Below, in pieces: positions 12,790 through 25,596 of a stretch of 33,611 bases of DNA. This DNA is from Liolophura sinensis. Taxonomy: Eukaryota > Mollusca > Polyplacophora > Chitonida > Chitonidae. The notes beneath the pieces were generated by a model. That model worked only from the letters and a program-made list of their open reading frames with translations, was not told where the DNA came from and did no database searches. The position numbers and the translations under genes were made by a program. The stretch is from assembly GCF_032854445.1 (NCBI RefSeq), contig NW_027018378.1, forward strand, positions 1 through 33,611. The letters run 5' to 3'. The stretch's first letter is position 1, and every line of letters begins with the position of its first letter.

Positions 12790-14000
12790 GAACAGTTTTT
12801 CCACTTTTGCATTTTTACCTGGTCTTTTTGTTAATTGAAATCGGCTACACTGTACTCTGTACAATCGCGACTGGTCATTACTATATTCAACTTTTGACTA
12901 TAAGTTATGTGCCCTTCGGTAGCCCAGAAGACGTCAAATCTTTGGGCTAAGCCCATTTAACTCACCCAGCAATTGTCTTACTTCTAAGTCCAAGACAATC
13001 TCAATGTCTTTATCTACGTGTAGAAAAACCAGACCATTTGTACATAAAAAACACAAGGTACTTGATACAGTCTGCTGTAAAAAGTACAACTAAACACTGA
13101 CCCACATTTATAAGGTGCCAAAAGATAAGGAATTGGGCCAGGCATCGGCAGCTGTTAAAAAATTGCAAATATCCCTGGTTTCCATGGAGAAAGAGCCGTT
13201 GCTGGGCACGTGATTATGACATCAATGATCATTGATCTGTCGCTACAGCCAAAAGTATTGGTCGGAGAGCAACGCGGTTTGCACCATTCGATTTGTCGCC
13301 ACAAAATACGTCGGATTAGCCTCTTACTAGTAGCACTGGAACAGTTTTTCCACTTTTGCATTTTTGCTTCGTCTTTTTGTTAATTGAAATCGGCTAAACT
13401 GTACTCTGTACAATCGCGACTGGTCATTACTATATTCAACTTTTGACTATAAGTTATGTGCCCTTCGGTAGCCCAGAAGACGTCAAATCTTTGGGCTAAG
13501 CCCATTTAACTCACCCAGCAATTGCCTTACTTCTAAGTGCAAGACAATCTTAATGTCTTTATCTACGTGTAGAAAAACCACACCATTTGTACGTGAAAAA
13601 CACAAGGTACTTGATACAGTCTGCTGTAAAAAGTACAACTGAACACTGACCCACTTCAGTAAGGTGCCAAAAGATGCAGAATTGAGCCAGGCATCGGCAG
13701 CTGTTGAAAAATTGCAAATTTCCCTGGTTTCCATGGAGTAAGAGCCGTTGCTGGGCACGTGAATATGACATCAATGATCATTCAATTGTCAATACAGCCA
13801 AAAGTATTGGTCGGAGAGCAACGCGGTTTGCACCATTCGATTTCTCGTCACAAAATACGTCGGATTAGCCTCTTACCAGCAGCACTGGAACAGTTTTTCC
13901 ACTTTTGCATTTTTGCCTTGTCTTTTTGTTAATTGAAATCGGCTACACTGTACTCTGTACAATCGCGACTGGTCATTACTATATTCAACTTTTGATTATA
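12790..14000 (+). repeat. Segment duplicated at about 23.57-24.75 kb
   Basis: The P3 unit at anchor 13182 carries ccatggagaaagagcc instead of the usual ccatggagtaag and gatttgtcgccac. The same pair of private variants occurs at anchor 23942, about 10.76 kb away. Flanking sequence on both sides has the same class order (B then P3 then P1 with cttaatg). The extent is estimated by eye. Confidence 0.7.
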
Positions 14001-14219
14001 AGTTATGTGCCCTTCGGTAGCCCAGAAGACGTCAAATCTTTGGGCTCAGCCCATTTAACTCACCCAGCAATTGCCTTACTTCTAAGTGCAAGACAATCTT
14101 AATGTCTTTATCTACGTGTAGATAAACCACACCATTTGTACATGAAAAACACAAGGTACTTGATACAGTCTGCTGTAAAAAGTACAACTAAACACTGACC
14201 CACTTCAGTAAGGTGCCAA

Positions 14220-15450
14220 AAGATGCGGAATTGGGCCAGGCATCGGCAGCTGTTGAAAAATTGCAAATTTCCCTGGTTTCCATGGAGTAAGAGCCGTTGC
14301 TGGGCACGTGATTATGACATAAATGATCATTCAATTGTCACTACAGCCAAAAGTATTGGTCGGAGAGCAACGCGGTTTGCACCATTCGATTTCTCGTCAC
14401 AAAATACGTCGGATTAGCCTCTTACCAGCAGCACTGGAACAGTTTTTACACTTTTGCATTTTTACCTGGTCTTTTTGTTAATTGAAATCGGCTACACTGT
14501 ACTCTGTACAATCGCGACTGGTCATTACTATATTCAACTTTTGACTATAAGTTATGTGCCCTTCGGTAGCCCAGAAGACGTCAAATCTTTGGGCTAAGCC
14601 CATTTAACTCACCCAGCAATTGTCTTACTTCTAAGTCCAAGACAATCTCAATGTCTTTATCTACGTGTAGAAAAACCACACCATTTGTACATAAAAAGCA
14701 CAAGTTACTTGATACAGTCTGCTGTAAAAAGTACAACTAAACACTGACCCACATTTATAAGGTGCCAAAAGATGTGGAATTGGGCCAGGCATCGGCAGCT
14801 GTTGAAAAATTGCAAATTTCCCTGGTTTCCATGGAGTAAGAGCCGTTGCTGGGCACGTGATTATGACATAAATGATCATTCAATTGTCACTACAGCCAAA
14901 AGTATTGGTCGGAGAGCAACGCGGTTTGCACCATTCGATTTCTCGTCACAAAATACGTCGGATTAGCCTCTTACCAGCAGCACTGGAACAGTTTTTCCAC
15001 TTTTGCATTTTTACCTGGTGTTTTTCTTAATTGAAATCGGCTACACTGTACTCTGTACAATCGCGACTGGTCATTACTATATTCAACTTTTGATTATAAG
15101 TTATGTGCCCTTCGGTAGCCCAGAAGACGTCAAATCTTTGGGCTAAGCCCATTTAACTCACCCAGCAATTGTCTTACTTCTAAGTCCAAGACAATCTCAA
15201 TGTCTTTATCTACGTGTAGAAAAACCAGACCATTTGTACATAAAAAACACAAGGTACTTGATACAGTCTGCTGTAAAAAGTACAACTAAACACTGACCCA
15301 CATTTTTAAGGTGCCAAAAGATGCAGAATTGGGCCAGGCATCGGCAGCTGTTAAAAAATTGCAAATATCCCTGGTTTCCATGGAGTAAGAGCCGTTGCTG
15401 GGCACGTGATTATGACATCAATGATCATTGATCTGTCGCTACAGCCAAAA
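14220..15450 (+). repeat. Segment duplicated at about 31.03-32.25 kb (left copy)
   Basis: Two markers found only in these two places align at an identical offset of 16807 bp: agtttttacac (14441 and 31248) and caagttacttg (14701 and 31508). The class and palindrome order continues to match (P1, P1, then P3) up to about 15450. There the left copy has gatttgtcg and ttacaagcagc, while the right copy has gatttctcg and ttactagtagc. Confidence 0.85.
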
Positions 15451-15927
15451 GTATTGGTCGGAGAGCAACGCGGTTTGCACCATTCGATTTGTCGTCACAA
15501 AATACGTCGGATTAGCCTCTTACAAGCAGCACTGGAACAGTTTTTCCACTTTTGCATTTTTGCCTGGTCTTTATGTTAATTGAAATCGGCTACACTGCAC
15601 TCTGTACAATCGCGACTGGTCATTACTATATTCAACTTTTGACTATAAGTTATGTGCCCTTCGGTAGCCCAGAAGACGTCAAATCTTTGGGCCTAGCCCA
15701 TTTAACTCACCCAGCAATTGCCTTACTTCTAAGTGCAAGACAATCTCAATGTCTTTATCTACGTGTAGAAAAACCACACCATTTGTACGTGGAAAACACA
15801 AGGTACTTGATACAGTCTGCTGTAAAAAGTACAACTGAACACTGACCCACTTCAGTAAGGTGCCAAAAGATGCGGAATTGAGCCAGGCATCGGCAGCTGT
15901 TAAAAAAATTGCAAATTTCCCTGGTTT

Positions 15928-18674
15928 CCATGGAGTAAGAGCCGTTGCTGGGCACGTGATTATGACATCAATGATCAATCAATTGTCGCTACAGCCAAAA
16001 GTATTGGTCGGAGAGCAACGCGGTTTGCACCATTCGATTTCTCGTCACAAAATACGTCGGATTAGCCTCTTACCAGCAGCACTGGAACGGTTTTTCCACT
16101 TTTGCATTTTTGCCTGGTCTTTTTGTTAATTGAAATCGGCTACACTGTACTCTGTACAATCGCGACTGGTCATTACTATATTCAACTTTTGACTATAAGT
16201 TATGTGCCCTTCGGTAGCCCAGAAGACGTCAAATCTTTGGGCCAAGCCCATTTAACTCACCCAGCAATTGCCTTACTTCTAAGTGCAAGACAATCTCAAT
16301 GTCTTTATCTACGTGTAGAAAAACCACACCATTTGTACGTGAAAAACACAAGGTACTTGATACAGTCTGCTGTAAAAAGTACAACTGAACACTGACCCAC
16401 TTCAGTAAGGTGCCAAAAGATGCGAAATTGAGCCAGGCATCGGCAGCTGTTGAAAAATTGCAAATTTCCCTGGTTTCCATGGAGTAAGAGCCGTTGATGG
16501 GCACGTGATTTTGACATAAATTATCATTCAATTGTCACTACAGCCAAAAGTATTGGTCGGAGAGCAACGCGGTTTGCACCATTCGATTTCTCGTCACAAA
16601 ATACGTCGGATTAGCCTCTTACCAGCAGCACTGGAACAGTTTTTCCACTTTTGCATTTTTACCTGGTCTTTTTGTTAATTGAAATCGGCTACACTGTACT
16701 CTGTACAATCGCGACTGGTCATTACTATATTCAACTTTTGACTATAAGTTATGTGCCCTTCGGTAGCCCAGAAGACGTCAAATCTATCGGCTAAGCCCAT
16801 TCAATTCACCCAGCAATTGTCTTACTTCTAAGTCCAAGACAATCTCAATGTCTTTATCTACGTGTAGAAAAACCACACCATTTGTACGTGAAAAACACAA
16901 GGTACTTGATACAGTCCTGCTGTAAAAAGTACAACTGAACACTGACCCACTTCAGTAAGGTGCCAAAAGATGCAGAATTGAGCCAGGCATCGGCAGCTGT
17001 TGAAAAATTGCAAATTTCCCTGGTTTCCATGGAGTAAGAGCCGTTGCTGGGCACGTGATTATGACATAAATGATCATTCAATTGTCACTACAGCCAAAAG
17101 TATTGGTCGGAGAGCAACGCGGTATGCACCATTCGATTTCTCGCCACAAAATACGTCGGATTAGCCTCTTACAAGTAGCACTTGACCAGTTTTTCCACTT
17201 TTGCATTTTTGCCTCGTCTTTTTGTTAATTGAAATCGGCTAAACTGTACTCTGTACAATCGCGACTGGTCATTACTATATTCAACTTTTGACTATAAGTT
17301 ATGTGCCCTTCGGTAGCCCAGAAGACGTCAAATCTTTGGGCTAAGCCCATTTAACTCACCCAGCAATTGCCTTACTTCTAAGTGCAAGACAATCTTAATG
17401 TCTTTATCTACGTGTAGAAAAACCACACCATTTGTACGTGAAAAACACAAGGTACTTGATACAGTCTGCTGTAAAAAGTACAACTGAACACTGACCCACT
17501 TCAGTAAGGTGCCAAAAGATGCAGAATTGAGCCAGGCATCGGCAGCTGTTGAAAAATTGCAAATTTCCCTGGTTTCCATGGAGTAAGAGCCGTTGCTGGG
17601 CACGTGATTATGACATAAATGATCATTCAATTGTCACTACAGCCAAAAGTATTGGTCGGAGAGCAACGCGGTTTGCACCATTCGATTTCTCGTCACAAAA
17701 TACGTCGGATTAGCCTCTTACCAGCAGCACTGGAACAGTTTTTCCACTTTTGCATTTTTGCCTGGTCTTTTTGTTAATTGAAATCGGCTACACTGTACTC
17801 TGTACAATCGCGACTGGTCATTACTATATTCAACTTTTGACTATAAGTTATGTGCCCTTCGGTAACCCAGAAGACCTGAAATCTTTGGGCTAAGCCCATT
17901 TAACTCACCCAGCAATTGCCTTACTTCTAAGTGCAAGACAATCTCAATGTCTTTATCTACGTGTAGAAAAACCACACCATTTGTACGTAAAAAACACAAG
18001 GTACTTGATACAGTCTGCTGTAAAAAGTACAACTGAACACTAACCCACTTCAGTAAGGTGCCAAAAGATGCGGAATTGAGCCAGGCATCGGCAGCTGTTG
18101 AAAAATTGCAAATTTTCCTGGTTTCCATGGAGTAAGAGCCGTTACTACGAACATGATTATGACATAAATGATCATTCAATTGTCGCTACAGCCAAAAGTA
18201 TTGGTCGGAGAGCAACGCGGATTGCACCATTCGATTTCTCGTCACAAAATACGTCGGATTAGCCTCTTACTAGTAGCACTGGAACAGCTTTTCCACTTTT
18301 GCATTTTTGCCTGGTCTTTTTGTTAATTGAAATCGGCCTACACTGTACTCTGTACAATCGCGACTGGTCATTACTATATTCAACTTTTGACTATAAGTTA
18401 TGTGCCCTTCGGTAGCCCAGAAAACCTGAAATCTTTGGGCTAAGCCCATTTAACTCACCCAGCAATTGTCTTACTTCTAAGTCCAAGACAATCTCAATGT
18501 CTTTATCTACGTGTAGAAAAACCACACCATTTGTACATAAAAAACACAAGGTACTTGATACAGTCTGCTGAAAAAAGTACAACTAAACACTGACCCACAT
18601 TTTTAAGGTGCCAAAAGATGCAGAATTGAGCCAGGCATTGGCAGCTGTTAAAAAATTGCAAATATCCCTGGTTT
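15928..18674 (+). repeat. 5-unit higher-order repeat, copy 1 (2747 bp)
   Basis: Five units in the order P2, P1', P1, P1, P1 between anchors 15928 and 18675. Diagnostic variants inside are ttttgacataaattatc in the second unit, ctatcggctaagcccattc near 16785, ttacaagtagcacttgacc near 17170, and gttactacgaacatg at 18141 in the fifth unit. All recur at the same order and spacing in copy 2, so the five-unit block was amplified as a whole. Confidence 0.93.
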
Positions 18675-21417
18675 CCATGGAGTAAGAGCCGTTGCTGGGC
18701 ACGTGATTATGACATCAATGATCAATCAATTGTCGCTACAGCCAAAAGTATTGGTCGGAGAGCAACGCGGTTTGCACCATTCGATTTCTCGTCACAAAAT
18801 ACGTCGGATTAGCCTCTTACCAGAAGCACTGGAACGGTTTTTCCACTTTTGCATTTTTGCCTGGTCTTTTTGTTAATTGAAATCGGCTACACTGTACTCT
18901 GTACAATCGCGACTGGTCATTACTATATTCAACTTTTGACTATAAGTTATGTGCCCTTCGGTAGCCCAGAAGACGTCAAATCTTTGGGCCAAGCCCATTT
19001 AACTCACCCAGCAATTGCCTTACTTCTAAGTGCAAGACAATCTCAATGTCTTTATCTACGTGTAGAAAAACCACACCATTTGTACGTGAAAAACACAAGG
19101 TACTTGATACAGTCTGCTGTAAAAAGTACAACTGAACACTGACCCACTTCAGTAAGGTGCCAAAAGATGCGGAATTGAGCCAGGCATCGGCAGCTGTTGA
19201 AAAATTGCAAATTTCCCTGGTTTCCATGGAGTAAGAGCCGTTGCTGGGCACGTGATTTTGACATAAATTATCATTCAATTGTCACTACAGCCAAAAGTAT
19301 TGGTCGGAGAGCAACGCGGTTTGCACCATTCGATTTCTCGTCACAAAATACGTCGGATTAGCCTCTTGCCAGCAGCACTGGAACAGTTTTTCCACTTTTG
19401 CATTTTTACCTGGCCTTTTTGTTAATTGAAATCGGCTACACTGTACTCTGTACAATCGCGACTGGTCATTACTATATTCAACTTTTGACTATAAGTTATG
19501 TGCCCTTCGGTAGCCCAGAAGACGACAAATCTATCGGCTAAGCCCATTCAATTCACCCAGCAATTGTCTTACTTCTAAGTCCAAGACAATCTCAATGTCT
19601 TTATCTACGTGTAGAAAAACCACACCATTTGTACGTGAAAAACACAAGGTACTTGATACAGTCTGCTGTAAAAAGTACAACTGAACACTGACCCACTTCA
19701 GTAAGGTGCCAAAAGATGCGGAATTGAGCCAGGCATCGGCAGCTGTTGAAAAATTGCAAATTTCCCTGGTTTCCATGGAGTAAGAGCCGTTGCTGGGCAC
19801 GTGATTATGACATAAATGATCATTCAATTGTCACTACAGCCAAAAGTATTGGTCGGAGAGCAACGCGGTTTGCACCATTCGATTTCTCGCCACAAAATAC
19901 GTCGGATTAGCCTCTTACAAGTAGCACTTGACCAGTTTTTCCACTTTTGCATTTTTGCCTCGTCTTTTTGTTAATTGAAATCGGCTAAACTGTACTCTGT
20001 ACAATCGCGACTGGTCATTACTATATTCAACTTTTGACTATAAGTTATGTGCCCTTCGGTAGCCCAGAAGACGTCAAATCTTTGGGCTAAGCCCATTTAA
20101 CTCACCCAGCAATTGCCTTACTTCTAAGTGCAAGACAATCTTAATGTCTTTATCTACGTGTAGAAAAACCACACCATTTGTACGTGAAAAACACAAGGTA
20201 CTTGATACAGTCTGCTGTAAAAAGTACAACTGAACACTGACCCACTTCAGTAAGGTGCCAAAAGATGCAGAATTGAGCCAGGCATCGGCAGCTGTTGAAA
20301 AATTGCAAATTTCCCTGGTTTCCATGGAGTAAGAGCCGTTGCTGGGCACGTGATTATGACATAAATGATCATTCAATTGTCACTACAGCCAAAAGTATTG
20401 GTCGGAGAGCAACGCGGTTTGCACCATTCGATTTCTCGTCACAAAATACGTCAGATTAGCCTCTTACCAGCAGCACTGGAACAGTTTTTTCCACTTTTGC
20501 ATTTTTGCCTGGTCTTTTTGTTAATTGAAATCGGCTACACTGTACTCTGTACAATCGCGACTGGTCATTACTATATTCAACTTTTGACTATAAGTTATGT
20601 GCCCTTCGGTACCCAGAAGACCTGAATCTTTGGGCTAAGCCCATTTAACTCACCAGCAATTGCCTTACTTCTAAGTGCAAGACAATCTCAATGTCTTTAT
20701 CTACGTGTAGAAAAACCACACCATTTGTACGTAAAAAACACAAGGTACTTGATACAGTCTGCTGTAAAAAGTACAACTGAACACTAACCCACTTGAGTAA
20801 GGTGCCAAGAGATGCGGAATTGAGCCAGGCATCGGCAGCTGTTGAAAAATTGCAAATTTTCCTGGTTTCCATGGAGTAAGAGCCGTTACTACGAACATGA
20901 TTATGACATAAATGATCATTCAATTGTCGCTACAGCCAAAAGTATTGGTCGGAGAGCAACGCGGATTGCACCATTCGATTTCTCGTCACAAAATACGTCG
21001 GATTAGCCTCTTACTAGTAGCACTGGAACAGCTTTTCCACTTTTGCATTTTTGCCTGGTCATTTTGTTAATTGAAATCGGCTACACTGTACTCTGTACAA
21101 TCGCGACTGGTCATTACTATATTCAACTTTTGACTATAAGTTATGTGCCCTTCGGTAGCCCAGAAGACCTGAAATCTTTGGGCTAAGCCCATTTAACTCA
21201 CCCAGCAATTGTCTTACTTCTAAGTCCAAGACAATCTCAATGTCTTTATCTAAGTGTAGAAAAACCACACCATTTGTACATAAAAAACACAAGGTACTTG
21301 ATACAGTCTGCTGTAAAAAGTACAACTGAACACTGACCCACTTCAGTAAGGTGCCAAAAGATGCGGAATTGAGCCAGGCATCGGCAGCTGTTGAAAAATT
21401 GCAAATTTCCCTGGTTT
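18675..21417 (+). repeat. 5-unit higher-order repeat, copy 2 (2743 bp)
   Basis: The unit order and private variants are the same as in the preceding block: ttttgacataaattatc at about 19254, ctatcggctaagcccattc near 19530, ttacaagtagcacttgacc near 19916 and gttactacgaacatg at 20885. It is 4 bp shorter because of several single-base losses in 20440-20660. Offsets between matching sites are 2743 to 2747 bp. Confidence 0.93.
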
Positions 21418-21800
21418 CCATGGAGTAAGAGCCGTTGCTGGGCACGTGATTTTGACATAAATTATCATTCAATTGTCACTACAGCCAAAAGTATTGGTCG
21501 GAGAGCAACGCGGTTTGCACCATTCGATTTCTCGTCACAAAATACGTCGGATTAGCCTCTTACCAGCAGCACTGGAACAGTTTTTCCACTTTTGCATTTT
21601 TACCTGGTCTTTTTGTTAATTGAAATCGGCTACACTGTACTCTGTACAATCGCGACTGGTCATTACTATATTCAACTTTTGACTATAAGTTATGTGCCCT
21701 TCGGTAGCCCAGAAGACGTCAAATCTATCGGCTAAGCCCATTCAATTCACCCAGCAATTGTCTTACTTCTAAGTCCAAGACAATCTCAATGTCTTTATCT
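21418..21800 (+). repeat. Start of a third 5-unit copy, lacking its first unit
   Basis: The unit at anchor 21418 is P1' (ttttgacataaattatc) followed by ctatcggctaagcccattc near 21726, the signature of the second unit of the 5-unit block. It follows directly on the fifth unit of copy 2, so the expected P2 unit is missing. After about 21800 the class sites change to B (gaccatttgtatataaaa), which ends the match. Confidence 0.75.
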
Positions 21801-21999
21801 ACGTGTAGAAAAACCAGACCATTTGTATATAAAAAACACAAGGTACTTGATACAGTCTGCTGTAAAAAGTACAACTAAACACTGACCCACATTTATAAGG
21901 TGCCAAAAGATGTGGAATTGGGCCAGGCATCGGCAGCTGTTAAAAAATTGCAAATATCCCTGGTTTCCATGGAGTAAGAGCCGTTGCTGGGCACGTGAT

Positions 22000-22850
22000 T
22001 ATGACATCAATGATCATTGATCTGTCGCTACAGCCAAAAGTATTGGTCGGAGAGCAACGCGGTTTGCACCATTCGATTTCTCGTCACAAAATACGTCGGA
22101 TTAGCCTCTTACTAGTAGCACTGGAACAGCTTTTCCACTTTTGCATTTTTGCCTGGTCTTTTTGTTAATTGAAATCGGCTACACTGTACTCTGTACAATC
22201 GCGACTGGTCATTACTATATTCAACTTTTGACTATAAGTTATGTGCCCTTCGGTAGCCCAGAAGACCTGAAATCTTTGGGCTAAGCCCATTTAACTCACC
22301 CAGCAATTGTCTTACTTCTAAGTCCAAGACAATCTCAATGTCTTTATCTAAGTGTAGAAAAACCACACCATTTGTACATAAAAAACACAAGGTACTTGAT
22401 ACAGTCTGCTGTAAAAAGTACAACTGAACACTGACCCACATTTTTAAGGTGCCAAACTGGAACAGTTTTTCCACTTTTGCATTTTTACCTGGTCTTTTTG
22501 TTAATTCAAATCGGCTACACTGTACTCTGTACAATCGCGACTGGTCATTACTATATTCAACTTTTGATTATAAGTTATGTGCCCTTCGGTAGCCCAGAAG
22601 ACGTCAAATCTTTGGGCTAAGCCCATTTAACTCACCCAGCAATTGTCTTACTTCTAAGTCCAAGACAATCTCAATGTCTTTATCTACGTGTAGAAAAACC
22701 AGACCATTTGTACATAAAAAACACAAGGTACTTGATACAGTCTGCTGTAAAAAGTACAACTAAACACTGACCCACATTTATAAGGTGCCAAAAGATGTGG
22801 AATTGGGCCAGGCATCGGCAGCTGTTAAAAAATTGCAAATATCCCTGGTT
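22000..22850 (+). repeat. Segment repeated at 32.77-33.61 kb (left copy)
   Basis: The P3 unit with acagcttttccac, the tctaagtgtag variant near 22350, the 213-bp deletion junction, and the following ttaattcaaatc and gattataag variants all reappear in the same order about 10.77 kb downstream. Shared rare variants plus a shared deletion breakpoint mean common descent, not independent events. Confidence 0.9.
22441..22475 (+). other. Internal 213-bp deletion junction, truncated unit 1
   Basis: The sequence aaggtgccaaa runs straight into ctggaacag, with the junction between 22456 and 22457. In a full unit these points are separated by 213 bp (compare 21908-22120). The CCATGG anchor, CACGTG, palindrome region and CpG-rich stretch are all removed. 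The interval from anchor 21967 to 22852 is 885 bp, exactly two units minus 213. Confidence 0.95.
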
Positions 22851-23239
22851 TCCATGGAGTAAGAGCCGTTGCTGGGCACGTGATTATGACATCAATGATC
22901 ATTGATCTGTCGCTACAGCCAAAAAGTATTGGTCGGAGAGCAACGCGGTTTGCACCATTCGATTTCTCGTCACAAAATACGTCGGATTAGGCTCTTACTA
23001 GTAGCACTGGAACAGTTTTTCCACTTTTGCATTTTTGCCTGGTCTTTTTGTTAATTGAAATCGGCTAAACTGTACTCTGTACAATCGCGACTGGTCATTA
23101 CTATATTCAACTTTTGACTATAAGTTATGTGCCCTTCGGTAGCCCAGAAGACGTCAAATCTTTGGGCTAAGCCCATTTAACTCACCCAGCAATTGCCTTA
23201 CTTCTAAGTGCAAGACAATCTCAATGTCTTTATCTACGT

Positions 23240-23262
23240 GTAGAAAAACCAGTGAAAAACAC
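23240..23262 (+). other. 12-bp deletion in one unit
   Basis: The unit reads aaaaaccagtgaaaaac where related units have aaaaacca, caccatttgtac, gtgaaaaac. Twelve bases are absent, with the junction near 23251/23252. It is a private event, inside a stretch that also carries several single-base insertions. Confidence 0.9.
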
Positions 23263-23941
23263 AAGGTACTTGATACAGTCTGCTGTAAAAAAGTACAACT
23301 GAACACTGACCCACTTCAGTAAGGTGCCAAAAGATGCGGAATTGAGCCAGGCATCGGCAAGCTGTTGAAAAATTGCAAATTTCCCTGGTTTCCATGGGAG
23401 TAAGAGCCGTTGCTGGGCACGTGATTATGACATAAATGATCATTCAATTGTCACTACAGCCAAAAGTATTGGTCGGAGAGCAACGCGGTTTGCACCATTC
23501 GATTTCTCGTCACAAAAATACGTCGGATTAGCCTCTTACCAGCAGCACTGAACAGTTTTTCCACTTTTGCATTTTTACCTGGTCTTTTTGTTAATTGAAA
23601 TCGGCTACACTGTACTCTGTACAATCGCGACTGGTCATTACTATATTCAACTTTTGACTATAAGTTATGTGCCCTTCGGTAGCCCAGAAGACGTCAAATC
23701 TTTGGGCTAAGCCCATTTAACTCACCCAGCAATTGTCTTACTTCTAAGTCCAAGACAATCTCAATGTCTTTATCTACGTGTAGAAAAACCAGACCATTTG
23801 TACATAAAAAACACAAGGTACTTGATACAGTCTGCTGTAAAAAGTACAACTAAACACTGACCCACATTTATAAGGTGCCAAAAGATGTGGAATTGGGCCA
23901 GGCATCGGCAGCTGTTAAAAAATTGCAAATATCCCTGGTTT

Positions 23942-25596
23942 CCATGGAGAAAGAGCCGTTGCTGGGCACGTGATTATGACATCAATGATCATTGATCTGT
24001 CGCTACAGCCAAAAGTATTGGTCGGAGAGCAACGCGGTTTGCACCATTCGATTTGTCGCCACAAAATACGTCGGATTAGCCTCTTACTAGTAGCACTGGA
24101 ACAGTTTTTCCACTTTTGCATTTTTGCTTCGTCTTTTTGTTAATTGAAATCGGCTAAACTGTACCCTGTACAATCGCGACTGGTCATTACTATATTCAAC
24201 TTTTGACTATAAGTTATGTGCCCTTCGGTAGCCCAGAAGACGTCAAATCTTTGGGCTAAGCCCATTTAACTCACCCAGCAATTGCCTTACTTCTAAGTGC
24301 AAGACAATCTTAATGTCTTTATCTACGTGTAGAAAAACCACACCATTTGTACGTGAAAAACACAAGGTACTTGATACAGTCTGCTGTAAAAAGTACAACT
24401 GAACACTGACCCCACTTCAGTAAGGTGCCAAAAGATGCAGAATTGAGCCAGGGCATCGGCAGCTGTTGAAAAATTGCAAATTTCCCTGGTTTCCATGGAG
24501 TAAGAGCCGTTGCTGGGCACGTGATTATGACATCAATGATCATTCAATTGTCACTACAGCCAAAAGTATTGGTCGGAGAGCAACGCGGTTTGCACCCATT
24601 CGATTTCTCGTCACAAAATACGTCGGATTAGCCTCTTACCAGCAGCACTGGAACAGTTTTTCCACTTTTGCATTTTTGCCTGGTCTTTTTGTTAATTGAA
24701 ATCGGCTACACTGTACTCTGTACAATCGCGACTGGTCATTACTATATTCAACTTTTGACTATAAGTTATGTGCCCTTCGGTAACCCAGAAGACCTGAAAT
24801 CTTTGGGCTAAGCCCATTTAACTCACCCAGCAATTGCCTTACTTCTAAGTGCAAGACAATCTCAATGTCTTTATCTACGTGTAGAAAAACCACACCATTT
24901 GTACGTGAAAACCACAAGGTACTTGATACAGTCTGCTGTAAAAAGTACAACTGAACACTGACCCACTTCAGTAAGGTGCCAAAAGATGCGGAATTGAGCC
25001 AGGCATCGGCAGCTGTTAAAAAATTGCAAATTTCCCTGGTTTCCATGGAGTAAGAGTCGTTGCTGGGGCACGTGATTTTGGACATAAATTATCATTCAAT
25101 TGTCACTAAAGCCAAAAGTATTGGTCGGGAGAGCAACGCGGTTTGCAACCATTCGATTTGTCGTCACAAAATACGTCGGATTAGCCTCTTACCAGCAGCA
25201 CTGGAACAGTTTTTCCACTTTTGCATTTTACCTGGTCTTTTTCTTATCTGAAATCGGCTACACTGTACTCTGTACAATCGCGACTGGTCATTACTATATT
25301 CAACTTTTGATTGTAAGTTATGTGCCCTTCGGTAGCCCAGAAGGACGTCAAATCTTTCGGCTAAGCCCATTTTAACTCACCAGCAATTGTCTTACTTCTA
25401 AGTCCAAGACAATCTCAATGTCTTTATCTACGTGTAGAAAAACCAGACCATTTGTACATAAAAAACACAAGGTACTTGATACAGTCTGCTGTAAAAAGTA
25501 CAACTAAACACTGACCCACATTTATAAGGTGCCAAAAGATGTGGAATTGGGCCAGGCATCGGCAGCTGTTAATAAAATTGCAAATATCCCTGGTTT
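23942..25596 (+). repeat. 3-unit higher-order repeat, copy 1 (1655 bp)
   Basis: Unit order P3, P1, P1' (anchors 23942, 24493, 25043). It matches copies 2 to 4 in class sites and private variants such as aatcttaatg, taacccagaagacctg and tgtaccctgtac. It differs by many single-base insertions (for example gaccccac near 24410, tggggcac near 25065, tcgggagag near 25127, aaggacgtc near 25343), which raise the length above 1647. The first P3 unit has ccatggagaaag instead of ccatggagtaag. Confidence 0.88.

Noticed and set aside
16229-16531. Recurrent reverse reading frame of 91 to 112 codons
   Set aside because: The starts are mostly GTG or TTG; the only ATG near the front lies in the CCATGG anchor. 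Its length depends on gacgtc against gacctg variants, indels break it in many units, and no domain is recognisable.
21820-21840. TATA-like tgtatataaaaaa as a promoter
   Set aside because: It is a one-base variant of tgtacataaaaaa seen in most class B units, with no conserved start region downstream.
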